In this document: positions 1 to 11,580 of the stretch, in pieces
Layout: each line of letters opens with the position of its first letter
Position numbering within the stretch: position 1 is the stretch's first letter
Assembly: GCA_963920525.1 (NCBI GenBank)
Contig: OY986439.1
Location: forward strand, 46,288,982-46,352,981
From: Dichetophora obliterata
Lineage: Eukaryota > Arthropoda > Insecta > Diptera > Sciomyzidae
Reading direction: 5' to 3'
Length of the DNA stretch: 64,000 bases
Notes under the pieces: model-generated
Seen by the model: only the letters and a program-made list of their open reading frames with translations
What the model was told of the DNA's origin: nothing
The model's database searches: none
Made by a program: the position numbers and the translations under genes

Positions 1-277
1 AGGGGGCGTGGCATAAGAAATGTGTATTTCTACCTCGCCTGGAGTATAATGTGTATACAATTTGAAATAAATCTGTTAAAAACTATATGGGAGCAATTAC
101 GTAATTTTAAAAAAGTGGGCGTAAAAGTGGGCGTGGTCGAAAAAAGTACCCTATTAATCATGCCAGAGTCCCAGTTAAATGCTGTGAAAATTTCAGGAAG
201 ATCGGTCCAGAGGTTTGATCTCCTATAAGGTACAAACAAACAAATAAACAAACACACATTCCATTTTATATATATAG
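1..277. repeat. Dispersed repeat unit, copy 1
   Basis: This stretch is repeated almost base for base at 587-863. It starts with GGGGGCGTGGC, contains a second GGGCGTGG motif, and ends in a CAAACAAACAAATAAACAAA tract followed by a short TA run. The layout resembles the 3' end of a non-LTR retrotransposon. No open frame is convincing. The window edge cuts it, so the true left border is unseen. Confidence 0.7.
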
Positions 278-586
278 ATTGAAAGCAGATTAATTATAAT
301 TAAAGTAAAATGGGGCGAAAAAGGGGGATTTGGTAATAAAAAAATCTATGGCTACCTTACCTGCAGATAAAAAGTATATAAAACTTTAGGTAAAACTTTA
401 GGTTTAGTAAGTATCTGAATTAAAAAAAAGAGGGCGGTGAAGTGAGCGTGGTTCATAGTAATATGGCGACGTTAACAGTATTAAGAGCAATATACTACCA
501 AATAAAAAATAATCCGTTGGAAGGAACAAATTTGTACAGAGAACAAAAAGTTTAAAACTTAGATTTGGCATGAAAATGGGAGTGAA

Positions 587-863
587 AGGGGGCGTGGCGT
601 AAGGAATGTTTATTTCTACCTCGCCTGGAGTATAATGTGTATACAATTTAAAGTAAATCTGTTAAAAACTATATGGGAGCAATTACATAATTTTAAAAAA
701 GTGGGCGTAAAAGTGGGCGTGGTCGAAAAAAGTACCCTATTAATCATGCCAGAGTCCCAGTTAAATGCTGTGAAAATTTCAGGAAGATCGGTCCAGAGGT
801 TTGGTCTCCTATAAGGTACAAACAAACAAATAAACAAACACACATTCAATTTTATATATATAA
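587..863. repeat. Dispersed repeat unit, copy 2
   Basis: Second copy of the unit at 1-277, offset by 586 bases and differing at only a few sites (for example GGCATAAG versus GGCGTAAG near the start). It ends in the same CAAACAAATAAACAAACA tail. The 278-586 spacer carries related GGGCG-rich sequence and may be the upstream part of the same element, in which case the two copies are a tandem pair with a 586-bp period. Confidence 0.7.
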
Positions 864-904
864 GATATTTTCTAAAAATTTTCGGCCTTTTTTCCGGGCG
901 CCAT

Positions 905-1575
905 ACATATCAATCTTCTCATGCTCGCGTTTTTCTGCCTCTTTTTTCCGCCTGAAAATACGTCTCTCTTCCCTCCTCTTCTCTTTGTATCGCTCCTTAG
1001 CAGCGCGCGTTACAACGGACTACAGGGTGTCTTTGTAGGCGGCGTCTTTCTCTGCAGTGGCGTCGCGACACTCCTAGTCGTACCACTGGTTTCGACGAGG
1101 GCGGTGGTAGCCAATCACCTCTTCAGCAGCCACACGCATGCAGTCTGAAATGTGTGTCCACTGCGCGCATATATCATCGATTGGAGGAGTGCTTTGAAGC
1201 AGGAGTGGAAGTCGAGTGGCGAAAGCTTCGGCTGTCTGTTTCGAGCAGCTTGTCGACGTCTAGCTTTTTCTGTGTTGGGTTGCGTGCATTCTTAGCTGCG
1301 CACAGACGTGTACGGATCTTGGCGCCGACCAGAAAGTGATCCGATTCAATGTTTGCAATACACTGGAAAAGTTCCTTCCGTCGATCAAAGCGTGATCAAT
1401 TTTGTTTCTGGTTTTTTTGATCAGGGGACCTCCAGGTGGCTTTATGAATATTGAGATGCTTGAATCTAGTTCTACTTACGACCATGTTTCGTGCTTTTTT
1501 TACGTCGTGACGGGGGCAGCGCTCGTAAGCATTTTCAAGGCGCTCATAGAAAGTTTCTTTGGTCTCATCGTTTTA
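905..1575 (-). mobile_element. RTE-type LINE endonuclease remnant
   Basis: Read on the minus strand this encodes pieces of an endonuclease/exonuclease/phosphatase-fold protein of the kind often annotated in insects as craniofacial development protein 2-like, which is the ORF of an RTE-clade LINE. Recognisable blocks in order are DETKETFYERLENAYERCP, ARNMVVSRTRFKHLNIHKAT, IDHALIDGRN, the catalytic SDH block IESDHFLVGAKIRTRL, and further down WYD-ECRDAT and RRIFRRKK. The GDFNA block expected between the first two is deleted, and at least two frameshifts and stops break the frame. It is dead. The reverse transcriptase half is not adjacent. Confidence 0.75.
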
Positions 1576-2919
1576 TTAAATAGAATCATTTAATACAACA
1601 AAATTAAACCCTTACTGACTACTTTATGGGACATGTATAAAAACTTGCGAATATAGTTGCATCAAAAAAGCTTACTTTTTTTTGTTTAAACAAAGCTTTT
1701 ATACGAACGTTTTTTATTTATGGAGTTTATTTGAATCCTTGGGGTTGGGTTAAACAGTTTAACGAAGTTGTTTTCCAAATAATTGTTAATGTTCCACCTG
1801 AAGACATGAAGACACTAAGGCCATTAAAAAATAAGTTATTAAAAAGAATCCTGTATAAACATATATTTGACCTTAAACTTTAAATTTCTCGAAAAGAGGC
1901 CCAAGGATTGAAAAACGACTAACGCTGTCCTTGAATTATGTTTACTTGATATGTCCCAAGTTTGTTTGCAAAAACTAAGTAACCGATTTATGAACAGTTT
2001 TCTCATAACTTTTGGAAATATGCATAAGCCTGTAATACAACAGTAACTCCATTCTTTCGCCCTTGGGAAAGGTTTTGTTTTTCCTGATTGTGTGAATAAG
2101 CGAAACTAGAATAGTGACCATTATAGCGGGATCTGCTTTGAAGTACTCAACTGTTGGGTCTTCAAGTTTAATAACTTTGTTAAACATGAAGAAATTTATC
2201 TCAGTTTGAATGTATCAACTGTTCCAGTGTCAGTGTTGGAGGTCCAGTGTCAATGCCACTGAATGATCTGCTCTCATCTAGCAACAGGAGGCTTATTGCA
2301 AAATCATCTCTAAGCAGGTCACCAACATTAGTTTCGTTTCTCAACAATTTTACTAAGAAATTATATAAGGGTATAGTTTTTTTATTTTTTTTTTCTTTTT
2401 TGTGTTTATGGATGATGCCAGTAATTTTTTATGGCATTCTCAGCAGTTATTTAAGAGCTCGCATCATTTTATGGATGTGGTATAAAGTTGCAAGTCAAAA
2501 AGATTCCAAGTGTCTTTAGCTAAAGCGCTGTGCAGCATTAACCACAGCAGCAGCAGCAAAAGCATCATTATTTTTCTGCAACAACAACAAAAATATTAAC
2601 GACAATAACAAGCTATTGATTGTGCAAATACAAGAAACATAGTGATAGATAATATAGAAAGACCAATAGCTTGGTGGGGAGGATGGACAAATAGTCAATT
2701 GCGCAGAGTAAGCAATAGATTGGCGGATGGCCCACCACCAAGTTTCGCTTTAATACAGGTCGGGAGAGTCAACATTTTTGCTTCCGCAACGTGCAGCGAT
2801 GCTACAAGGAGTTTCACATGCGATGCGCCGTTGTGTAAATTAGGCACAGTGGGTGCAAAACATAAAAAATCTTGACATAATAGTAACTAAATTGCTAACC
2901 TGTTTTTGCTAAAAAACAA
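1576..2919. other. No gene seen
   Basis: AT-rich sequence with stops in all frames. A 70-codon minus-strand frame at 1975-2187 has a weak KGERME-type similarity to RTE reverse transcriptases but not enough to call. A short CAG/CAA run sits near 2540-2590. Confidence 0.4.
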
Positions 2920-3530
2920 AATCCCTCTGGAGCAAATGATTTTAGGCCCATAGGCATTCTATCACTATTGTCTAAAATATGTGAAAAAAATTATGTCTCA
3001 CCAGATAGCAAATATTTATCTGAAAAAAAAAACTATAATCCCCATTCCGGTCTGGTTTAAGTTCAGGACATGGATGTTCTGCAGTTTTGAAGGTGGTTGA
3101 TGATATTCGACCTGAATGCGCCACTGGCTCTTTTTTACTTGACTTTTCCAAGGCCTTCGATAAAGTTAACCATGGCAAAATGAGAGAAGGTAGTGTTAGG
3201 GCGGAGAGCCGGTGACCGAAACTATCAAAACGAAGTTGACATTTCATACAAAATCTGCAACCAATGAGAATGCAATATGAAAGCAAAAATTGGCAAAAAT
3301 GCCAAAATGGCTGAGTTGGACAGTTATGGTCACTAAGAAAGAGAACACATTGAGCTCTAACACTACCTTGTCTAGTTCTACTATGAAGTTAACCATAAAT
3401 ATTTGTGTCAAAACATTAAATTTCTCTTTGGATTTTGTGATAGTGAATTTTTTTCTAAGTATTATTGAAATAGAAAGCAAAGAGCCAATGTTGGTCAAGT
3501 GTTGTCATCCTATAAAATTGTAATAAGTGG
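2920..3530 (+). mobile_element. LINE reverse transcriptase fragment, split by a MITE
   Basis: Plus-strand remains of a non-LTR reverse transcriptase. Before 3171 the frame reads DFRPIGILSLLSKICEK, then FRSGLSSGHGCSA, then the active-site block FLLDFSKAFDKVNH, whose D-x4-AFD pattern is the first catalytic aspartate motif. After the insert at 3171-3385 the reading resumes with KVNHKYLCQNIKFLFGF and ends near VGQVLSSYKIVISG, where an insect RT would next show the PQGS block. Stops and the missing FADD motif show it is inactive. Clade looks Jockey-like, but only this piece of the palm is present. Confidence 0.75.
3171..3385. mobile_element. P-superfamily-like MITE, copy 1
   Basis: A 215-bp element with terminal inverted repeats: left end CATGGCAAAATGAGAGAAGG, right end (reverse complement) CATAGTAGAACTAGACAAGG, both running on into GTAGTGTTAG. 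It is flanked on both sides by the 8-bp duplication AAGTTAAC (3163-3170 and 3386-3393). The insertion interrupts a reverse transcriptase frame that picks up again at the duplication. The ends resemble the published P-element terminus (CATGATGAAATAACATAAGG, from memory), which also makes 8-bp duplications. No coding capacity. Confidence 0.8.
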
Positions 3531-3671
3531 CTGTTAAGTTTTTTCCTTTAGACTGTGGTATGAGTTCAGTTACTTTCGCACGTGAGCAAAGAAAAAGGAA
3601 AAAGACGACTCTATTTTTATTTTCAGTTTGCCGCTCACATTGCGCTCTCTTCTGAGCAAGAAAATTGTAAG

Positions 3672-3829
3672 CATGGTAAAACTAGACAAGGTAGTTTTTG
3701 GGCGGAGAGCAGGTGACCGAAAGTGTCAAAACGAAGTTGACAGTAACAAAATGGCTTAGTTTGCCAATAATGGTCACTAAAAAAGAGAACACAATTAGCC
3801 ATAACACTGACTTGTCTAGTTATACCATG
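3672..3829. mobile_element. P-superfamily-like MITE, copy 2 (internally shortened)
   Basis: A 158-bp member of the family at 3171. Ends are CATGGTAAAACTAGACAAGG on the left and the same TIR inverted on the right (ending ACCATG). It lacks the middle of the 215-bp form. Flanks ATTGTAAG and AATGTAGG match at six of eight positions, so the duplication has probably decayed. Confidence 0.7.
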
Positions 3830-4385
3830 AATGTAGGTAAAGGAACTGAGGAAAGTAAAAGTGAGGCAAAGTTTTTATGAAAAATATATGTTTTTTTACA
3901 TTTATTTTGTATCGAATCAACAAAGAATGTATGCGAAAATGTCGAATTTCGACCACTGCACTTTTTTTGCAAAGTAGAAACTCCAAGCAAAGCAAAGTTA
4001 TCATGTTTGGTTTCCTTTTACGATCTGCCGTTACTTTTGTTAGCTGCTGAAGTGAGGGCTTGTGTGCGAATAGAATTTGTCTGTGTAAATTGTTGAGTTT
4101 TTGTTATGAAATAAACTAAATAATGGTATTATTTGAAGCTGTATTTAAAAAAAACTAAAGAATGGAGATTAAATCTTATGGTATGTATTTTCGATATGAG
4201 TATACATTTATTAGATAAATTTTTGTAAGTTAGATAAAAATTAAATTTTACGACAAACTTAAAATAAAAACATAAAAAAATTTAATTTAGGAAAGCTAGA
4301 ACTTTTTTGAAACACCTAGGAACAAAGAGATATTGGTACAGTAATGTAGGACGGAGAATTTTAAACTAAGAAATACTAATACAGT

Positions 4386-5039
4386 TTGCGGAACTTTGCG
4401 GAAGTTTTATGTTTGGTATGTTTTATTTTAGGCACCTACCATTTTCAAAATGCAGGTTTGTACAAAGTGTGGCGCGAAAATGTACGTTCATCATACAAGG
4501 TAAAGGCAAGGGCATTACAACGTTATTTTTTAAGTCTGCTGCAACAAAAATACGCATTTCAGACGACTTAATAAACATTATTTCTTAAACAGTGAAAAAT
4601 TTAAATACTAGTTTGACACGAAGTTGGAGTACAGTATCACGCTATGAAACGGGATTTAAGGGGAAGTATAAAGATTGGTTAAATACAGAAATAGTAATTA
4701 GATGTGATAGAAACCCAAGAAAAGGTGGGCGGCCCTGTATTCAGTTTAGCCAAAAATCAGAACGGGCAAAAAGAAAGGCAGCATCTGATTTAAGTATGAG
4801 CACAGCAAGCGATACAAATTAGATGATGATGGCAGCTAATACGTCAGCTCGAAAGGTTGGAAATGCTGACTTAACAATAGTTCTTAAACAATTAATAGGT
4901 GATCCATGCAAAGCTCCAATGGGAAAAAATCTAAAAGATGATGAAAACAAGCCAATACCGCTATCTTTAAATGAAGCTTTGTTATGTTTACTTTTAATTA
5001 CTATTATTTGTATTTATGAACTGCATTTAATACATTAAG
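4386..5039 (+). pseudogene. Decayed coding block, family not recognised
   Basis: Three frames in a row look coding but are broken. The middle piece (4592-4819) is lysine/arginine-rich, with RNPRKGGRPCIQFSQKSERA, a basic pattern common in transposon-linked DNA-binding proteins. A TAG at 4820 separates it from an in-phase continuation, MMMAANTSARKVGNADLTIV, that reads on to 5036. An upstream piece holds a CTKCG-type pair of cysteines. A possible 3' splice site (TTCTTAAACAG) precedes the middle piece. I cannot name the family; domesticated or autonomous transposon origin is a guess. Not likely to make a functional protein as it stands. Confidence 0.35.
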
Positions 5040-5512
5040 CATTACTTATTGCTTATATAACAAGAAATACATGCAAAATGCGTACAAAAATATGTTTTTT
5101 AAAATTTTATTCTAATTTTTACTTAAAAAACTAAGTAAGTTAGTTTAAATTTTGTTCTTCCATCTCAATATTTAATGTGTGAAAAAATAAATTTTGAGAA
5201 GCACGTTCACAACTTTTACCACAGAGATTCATAGATCTCAGTTTTACCACATAAAACATATGTTTACTTAACACCCAATATTACACATTAGCCTATACGG
5301 AAATTAGGCATGGAATGCTGCCCATTTTTTGTACCAACAAAGGTGTTTAGCTGCTAAAGTATAAGAGTTATTAGTTTATGCCAAAAAAAGTGGAAAAAAT
5401 CCCAATGTGCACTGGCGAACTCTAACAATAAAAATTGCTTAAATCAGCAAGCATAAGACTACTGAGAGATGTCATTATAATAACATTAGAGGTATTAATG
5501 GGTGCATTCAGC

Positions 5513-5726
5513 CATAGTAGAACTAGACAAGGCAGTGTTAGGGCGGAGAGCCGGTGACCGCAACTGTCAAAAGAAAGCTGACAGCTCATTAAAATCTGCA
5601 ACCGATGAGATTACGATAACAAATCAAAAATAAGTCAGAAGAGCAAAATGGTTGAATTTGACAATTATGGTCACTAAGTAAGAGACCACATTCAGCCCTA
5701 ACACTACCTTTTATAGTTTTACCGTG
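5513..5726. mobile_element. P-superfamily-like MITE, copy 3
   Basis: 214-bp copy with left TIR CATAGTAGAACTAGACAAGG and right TIR ending TATAGTTTTACCGTG. It is bounded by a perfect 8-bp duplication CATTCAGC (5505-5512 and 5727-5734). Same orientation as copies 1 and 2. It sits at the edge of another dispersed repeat (5735-5880). Confidence 0.85.
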
Positions 5727-5734
5727 CATTCAGC

Positions 5735-5880
5735 AGAAAATTTGCTACGCAACTGTTGCACAACTTTCGGGCTGAATGGTATTCTACATAAAGCGCTCAC
5801 ACAACATGTTCCCTGAGCGGTCGCTATCTTAGGGAGCGAAAATATTTTATGTTACTTCGCTACCTGAGCGCTTTTTAATG
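5735..5880. repeat. Dispersed repeat shared with 60470-60610
   Basis: Both places share ACAACTTTCGGGCTGAATGG, a GCTCACA...ATGTTCC block, GCGAAAATATTT and TACTTCGCTACCTGAGCGCT in the same order and spacing. No coding frame. The nature of the parent element is unknown. Confidence 0.6.
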
Positions 5881-8142
5881 CACTCAATTTTAATGGTTTG
5901 AACATTAAAATTCTGATACTAAACTATGAAACGTTTCACAAAAGCAACAAAATATTTTTGGAATTATTGTTCCACTGTTTTCACTTCGTCATTTAATGGC
6001 TTCTATGGAAGTTGCAGTCTACAACGTAAATACTCGTCTCTTTTTGATTTTAAGTTTTTTTTTACAAAAAAATTGCATAATAGTAGCATCTTTATAAAAA
6101 CAGTTTAAATTAAGAAATAGTTTTAACATTTTTTACACTGTAAAAATACAAATTTGTCTTATTTATTTTCCAATTTCTTTTTATTTAACAGGTAGATACT
6201 TATGTTAAGATGCTAACTACACTGTTTTATGACATTTATAAAAGTTTAACTATCTCTATTTTTTTAGTGTTAAATAGGTAATAAATAAACTCTACATTTT
6301 AAGTAAGCAAATTATCTTCACTGTTAATTATCTTCATTTAACATCTAAGAAGACATTCGCGACTGCCGAAATCAACACGCCATCATCATGTTATGTTGTT
6401 AAAAGTAGCATCATCAGCAGCCGGCACATCTTCGATTGTTGCTTACGGTAACGCTTGATTTCGCAAGTTTAGGTCGCATGGCGTGCACCACGAAGGCATC
6501 TTCACGTAACAAAGTATTACACATGAAATGACGACCAGCATTTCATGTAGCATTAGATGTAAAAATTCATTTCACTTTTGTCAAAGATACAAAGATGCAC
6601 ACAGATGCTACTGGTTCGTATAACGCGCCATGCGTGGTATAATTGAACCCACCCTGGATTAAGTTTGGACTTATTTATTAAATCAACTATTGAGTTTGAA
6701 CGTTTTCATCTTATTTCTAGTTGTTTATTACTTTATTTTGCTCAATTTAAACATTTTAGCTGCTGGATATAAACATTGAGATAAGGAGTTGTCCATAAAC
6801 TACTTTGACTATTTAAGCGGTGGAGATTTGAAATTGTCAACAGTAAGTAACAGAGGGGAGAGGTTTCTGATATTTTAACGTTGCAAAAAAATGTTAAAAT
6901 TACTCGAATATTGAAATCAATAAATAAGCAACTAGAACATATGGCAACTTTGGTAGAGTTGATGGCGGTGATCTATAAATAGCCCACTGCTTTAAAATGT
7001 CATATGATTAAGAAGCCAATTTGAATGTTAAATTTGTTCTTTATAATTCAAATGAATGAATTCCTAATGTGTGAAATCATACGCAATTTTAAAACAATCA
7101 CAGCTTAATCACTCAAAGACTACTGAAGAGAAAAATGTAGTGATTTCCGAAATAGACTGTCTAGTCAGCTAAGTGATTGACTCTATACAGAGTTGTTGTT
7201 GTTGCCTTCTTTAAAACTTACTTGACATGTTTTAATTTAATAGATCATTAAACTAATTTACTCAAAACAAATTTTAATTACAAATATTGTTAGTCAATTT
7301 TCAACCGTTTTAAAATTCAGACATCGACGGATTCTGATCGAGTAGATTAAAAAATTGCGGTAGGAAATATCGTCCAACGAAAAATAGCCAAAAAACAAAT
7401 AAAAAGCACCCAAAAGAAAAATTACGCCGAAATGTAATGGAAAATGAAAAAAAATTAAATTTTACCTTAAAAATAAACGAAGAAATTAATATTTTTTCTC
7501 CATAGAAAAACGTTTTAGACTAATCTTATCCAAAAGGACTGATAGTGAAATTTTCCAAGAAACGTCTTCGCAGAATATTTAGTTTAAGCTTATATTTAAG
7601 GGTACTTTATAGAAAAAATTAAAAAGGATAAAAAAACGCTTTTAAAAGTGTTCTGGCACCAGAGGATTAAAATGTTCTATAAAAATATTTCTCAAAAAAT
7701 TTCACTATGGTTTCGTAAACAGGCATATATGTAGTATTTAGTAAGGAAATATACTTATGTTAGAAAATAGATAACTTTAGAATAAACTTAAGACCTATCA
7801 CCTTAAACTTAATCAGGCATACACTCTTAAAACGCTTTTATGCAAGTACAATTTTTTTATCTTCTCTGCCAGAATCCGTTGATCGAATTCCTTTATTATT
7901 TGGTTATTGGACTGTATAATTGTATATCTTGTATAAATTACTACTTTTCTTAGCATTATAACAATCATCTTAAAAAATTATTTATCGAGGTTCACTATAA
8001 AAAACAAATGTAGACCATAATTTAATCATATTTTAAGTTCTACAGAAATTTAATTGCAACAAAATTCAATCTCCTTTAATTTATTTCCCCTTTATTCTGT
8101 TACTTAAAATGTATTTGAAAATATCTTTATTTGCAGCGTTAA
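5881..8142. other. No gene seen
   Basis: AT-rich intergenic or relic DNA. A weak inverted match (ACGGATTCTG at about 7327 against CAGAATCCGT at about 7870) may be ends of an old element, but I could not support borders. Confidence 0.4.
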
Positions 8143-8879
8143 GGGAGGGTTCTCCTGGATTTTTTTGGATTTGGCCGAAAAACAAGCAAAATTTGAGAAT
8201 GGTTTGTGGGAAAATGAAAAGACATACGAACTTATGCTTTTGAACTTTGATTCGTGGTTTATTGACGAGTAAAAAAAAAAAAGATATTTGAAAAATTCAA
8301 AATGGCGGCTTGAAAATGGCGGATCTCGTCGACCTCTGCGCGCAAAACATCGACCTCCCGCGGACAGTGTGGGGCCTCAGGTAGTGAACTGAAATGAGAA
8401 ATGTATAAAATTTATTAAAATTGATAACATTTCATATGCCTGGAACCTAACTTCAATTAAGTTTGGTAAAAAACACCAATTTTATGGACTTTTAAAAAAA
8501 AAATTGAAATTTTTTGCTTTTTTTTTACTTAGATCTCGTTTAAAACTTATAAATAAACAATTTTTTATGCCAATGTTAGGTTCCAGGCGTACAAAAAAGT
8601 ATATACTTTCAAACATTCTTTGAATGAAGGAAATCGGATCAATAGAACAAGCCCTGTGCTGTCCGTTAGATTAGAAAACATGGTTCCGAGAAAAACGCGT
8701 TTAAAGTTTTTAGAAAGTTGGTACGCGCGCGTGACATGGGAACGTTTGACACGCTCTAGCTCGAGAAATACGCGTCGTATTGAAATATCCCTTGGCACAA
8801 ACATTCTACATATATGTAACTTTCATTTTATGTAAAAAAAAAAATGGATTTTTTCAAAAAAATCCAGGAGAACCTTCCC
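8143..8879. mobile_element. 737-bp inverted-repeat element with TTAA duplication
   Basis: Left end GGGAGGGTTCTCCTGGATTT and right end (reverse complement) GGGAAGGTTCTCCTGGATTT are nearly identical over about 27 bp. TTAA flanks both sides (8139-8142, 8880-8883). A TTAA target is the signature of piggyBac and Kolobok superfamilies. The interior has only short frames, so this is a non-autonomous element. Confidence 0.75.
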
Positions 8880-8883
8880 TTAA

Positions 8884-9465
8884 CTTCATATATTTTCAGC
8901 TTTTTGTTTATATATATATATGCATACTTTCTGCTAAAATCATCAAATTCTATAATTCCGACTTAAACCGCTTAAGCCGACTTTAGACAGAAATGAGTTA
9001 TTGATGTAGCTGTATTGACACATAATCTAGAGCCTTTACCATAAACTTACCCAAAATTATGACGCACATTTTAAGGAACCTTTCATACAACTTATATAGC
9101 GATTAAACTCTGTAAACAAAATTTCTGGACTTTAAACTTTGATTTCAAATTTTCTGCTTTATTTTGTGTCACGAAAAAGCGCATCAACGACAAGCAAGAC
9201 GCAAGAAGCAATACTCTTCTACACAAGACTATATTGCATCTGGTGTATTAGCAGTGTTCAGTGTACAGTTATGTTCTACAAAATGAGGCGGTTTGCTTAT
9301 TGACACAGAAATCTGAAGTGAAAAATCTTTATCTTAAGATCATCAACTAAACGACTTGGTTCTTCTATTTTGCTTGCTTTCCATTTTGTATTTTCGTTAA
9401 TGTTTATTTAGTTGATAAATATTTTCATTGTTATGCAACTAAAATTGTTAAATTAATAATACCTA
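8884..9465. other. No gene seen
   Basis: AT-rich spacer between two inverted-repeat elements. Nothing recognisable on either strand. Confidence 0.4.
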
Positions 9466-11049
9466 CTGTGTCCCAGACTTAGAGGACAATAATTCCCCGT
9501 GATGAGAAGCAAAAAATCGTATGGGTGGGGATGGTCGCAAATGCCCCCTAGGGAGGTAGGAGGGAAAAACAAAAATAATAGGTGTCATTACGTTTTAATC
9601 CACAAGTAACATTCCTCCCACCGATTACCAAACTTAATAACTTTTTGAAAGAAATTAAATTTCCTTTTCAATGTAAGTACAAAGTTTTGCCATGGAGTCA
9701 CAACTAAAAAAGTTATGAGCACCTAAAGTCAAAAAATACGTTTTTCTTGAAAAACAACCAAAATTTTAATTAATTTTTATGACGTTGTATTTTCCTTGGT
9801 CAATTCTCTATTAATCGGCTTTACATTGTTTTATTCTCAGAGCAGTCATTTATCGTAAAAAAACGAGTTTCGGATATAACCACTTTTTTCCTCACTGGAG
9901 CTCCTGGACCAACGTATAATGATAAGGATGCAAACGCTCACGACGCAGCACCCGGTGAATATGGAATTTTGATACTGGAACTCTGCTTGCAATCCTACGC
10001 GTACTAATAGTGGGATTATTGTGCACTATTCGTTCTATTTCATCAACCTGTGCAAGCCGATTACCAGCGCCAAGCTCTCCTCTTATTCGCTGGACAGACA
10101 TCGACGCTGGTTCTTAACCTATTAAATATGTCATTAAAAACTCTAACTCAGGGAAAATGCCTGTTGGGAAACCGAGCCTCGTATTCTCTTCTGGCCTGGA
10201 TTTCACTGCAATTGCAAAACCGTAACAAAAAACAATATCTGGGTACTCTGAGTAGGAGAACATTATAGGTATGTTCCCGTACTAACTTCAATTAACTGTA
10301 ATAGATCAGAGAGTCATTTTGCATGGTATTCCTCTCTCTCGAGCTTCAAAATAAAGCTTTTAAGCAACTTCAAGCTACTTGAATAGAGTACTGAAACAGA
10401 CCTACTAACACTACAATCGATGAAAGACTGTATCGATTCAGGAATGTCAAGCATTCAATTAGGAATATTAGCAACCACGCAATAGCAATTAGATAAACTC
10501 TTTTTTAAATTTCCGTTAAATCTAACTGTTTTACTAGTTATTGTAATAAAAGTAAATGAAATCGCAGTGCTTGCATTTAAAAACCTTGGAAGAGGAAAAA
10601 GTAGAAAGAGTGAAAAGAAGAAAAAATAGCTGCTCTGAGAATAAAACAATGTAAGGCGGATTAATTAAAAATGAATTGGCCAAGGAAAACAACAACGTCA
10701 TAAAAAATAATTAAAAATTTGGTTTTCTCGAGAAATTTGCCTTTAAATTTGAATTTATTAAGAAAAAACGTATGTTTTTACTTTAGGTGCTCATGTTTTT
10801 AGTTGTGACTTTATGGCAAAACTTTGTGCTTATATTGAAAAGGAAATTACAAAAAGTTATTAAGTTTGGTAATCGGTGTGGTGGTATGTTACTTATGGAT
10901 TAAAACGTAATGACACCTTTTATTTTTGTTTTTCCCTCCTACCTCCCTGAGGGGGAATTTCGACCACCCCACCCATACGATTTTTGCCCGTCTCATCTTG
11001 AGGAATCACCCCTCCCCCCATTTTTTTCCTCCAGGTCTGGGACATCCTG
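9466..11049. mobile_element. Tc1/mariner-like element with about 300-bp TIRs
   Basis: The outer ends read CTGTGTCCCAGAC at 9466 and, inverted, CAGGATGTCCCAGACC ending at 11049, each next to a TA (9464-9465, 11050-11051). Inside, the inverted similarity continues for roughly 300 bp, including GTATGGGTGGGG, GGGAGGTAGGAGGGAAAAAC and GTGTCATTACGTTTTAATCC. Between the arms lie the remains of a transposase N-terminus (9892-10250, minus). The catalytic domain is gone, so this is an internally deleted copy. Confidence 0.8.
9892..10250 (-). pseudogene. Transposase N-terminus, DUF4817-type helix-turn-helix
   Basis: Minus-strand pieces follow the order known from the insect DUF4817 transposase family: SEYPDIVFCYGFA at the start, then (after a frameshift) YEARFPNRHFP, then FNRLRTSVDV, and finally the second helix-turn-helix STRRIASRVPVSKFHIHRVL with RLHPYHYTLVQELQ. 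In intact relatives the sequence goes on to a DDE domain; here a stop follows ELQ at once and no DDE motif is present. It belongs to the 9466-11049 element and would at most supply a DNA-binding domain. Confidence 0.75.
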
Positions 11050-11580
11050 TATACAAATTTTGTACACAATTAATACCACCACTTAAAAATCTTTACATAC
11101 TTTTATACTTTAATAAAATATTTTCTTCAATTTCATCTCCATATTTTTAAAAAATGTTTTTTTACAACAGTGTAGGGGAGATTTTGTCAACGGAGCAGAG
11201 CGTTAAACATTAAAAAATCATCAACATAGTTTATGGACGACGCTTGCCCAAGTTATATTTACAAATAGCGTTTACAGAACGCAGAGCGCAGTCTTTAGGG
11301 ACAAACATTTCCCGATATGATTTGGGTTTTTTAAATTTCAAGAAAATATCTAATTGATCTTATTCATAAAGCTTAAATAAGTTTAGGATATATTTCTAGT
11401 TACATTTTTAAATTACCTATTAGATATAATTACTATTTACTACATCAATATTGCTTACATCTATTTTCATCACAAACATGGTCCACTTCGAAAATTGTAT
11501 TAAATTGAAATGTGAAAGACGCATTTTAAGGAATCGTCGTTGAATTGTTACCAAGTTTTAAGGAAAGATATTCCAGCAAC
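11050..11580. other. No gene seen
   Basis: AT-rich spacer with no supported feature up to the 8-bp duplication at 11573-11580. Confidence 0.4.

Noticed and set aside
1975..2187. Minus-strand frame with KGERME, possibly an RTE reverse transcriptase piece
   Set aside because: The similarity is confined to a few residues and no catalytic motif is present.
7320..7885. Possible TIR pair ACGGATTCTG/CAGAATCCGT
   Set aside because: The match is about ten bases with mismatches beyond it and no target duplication.
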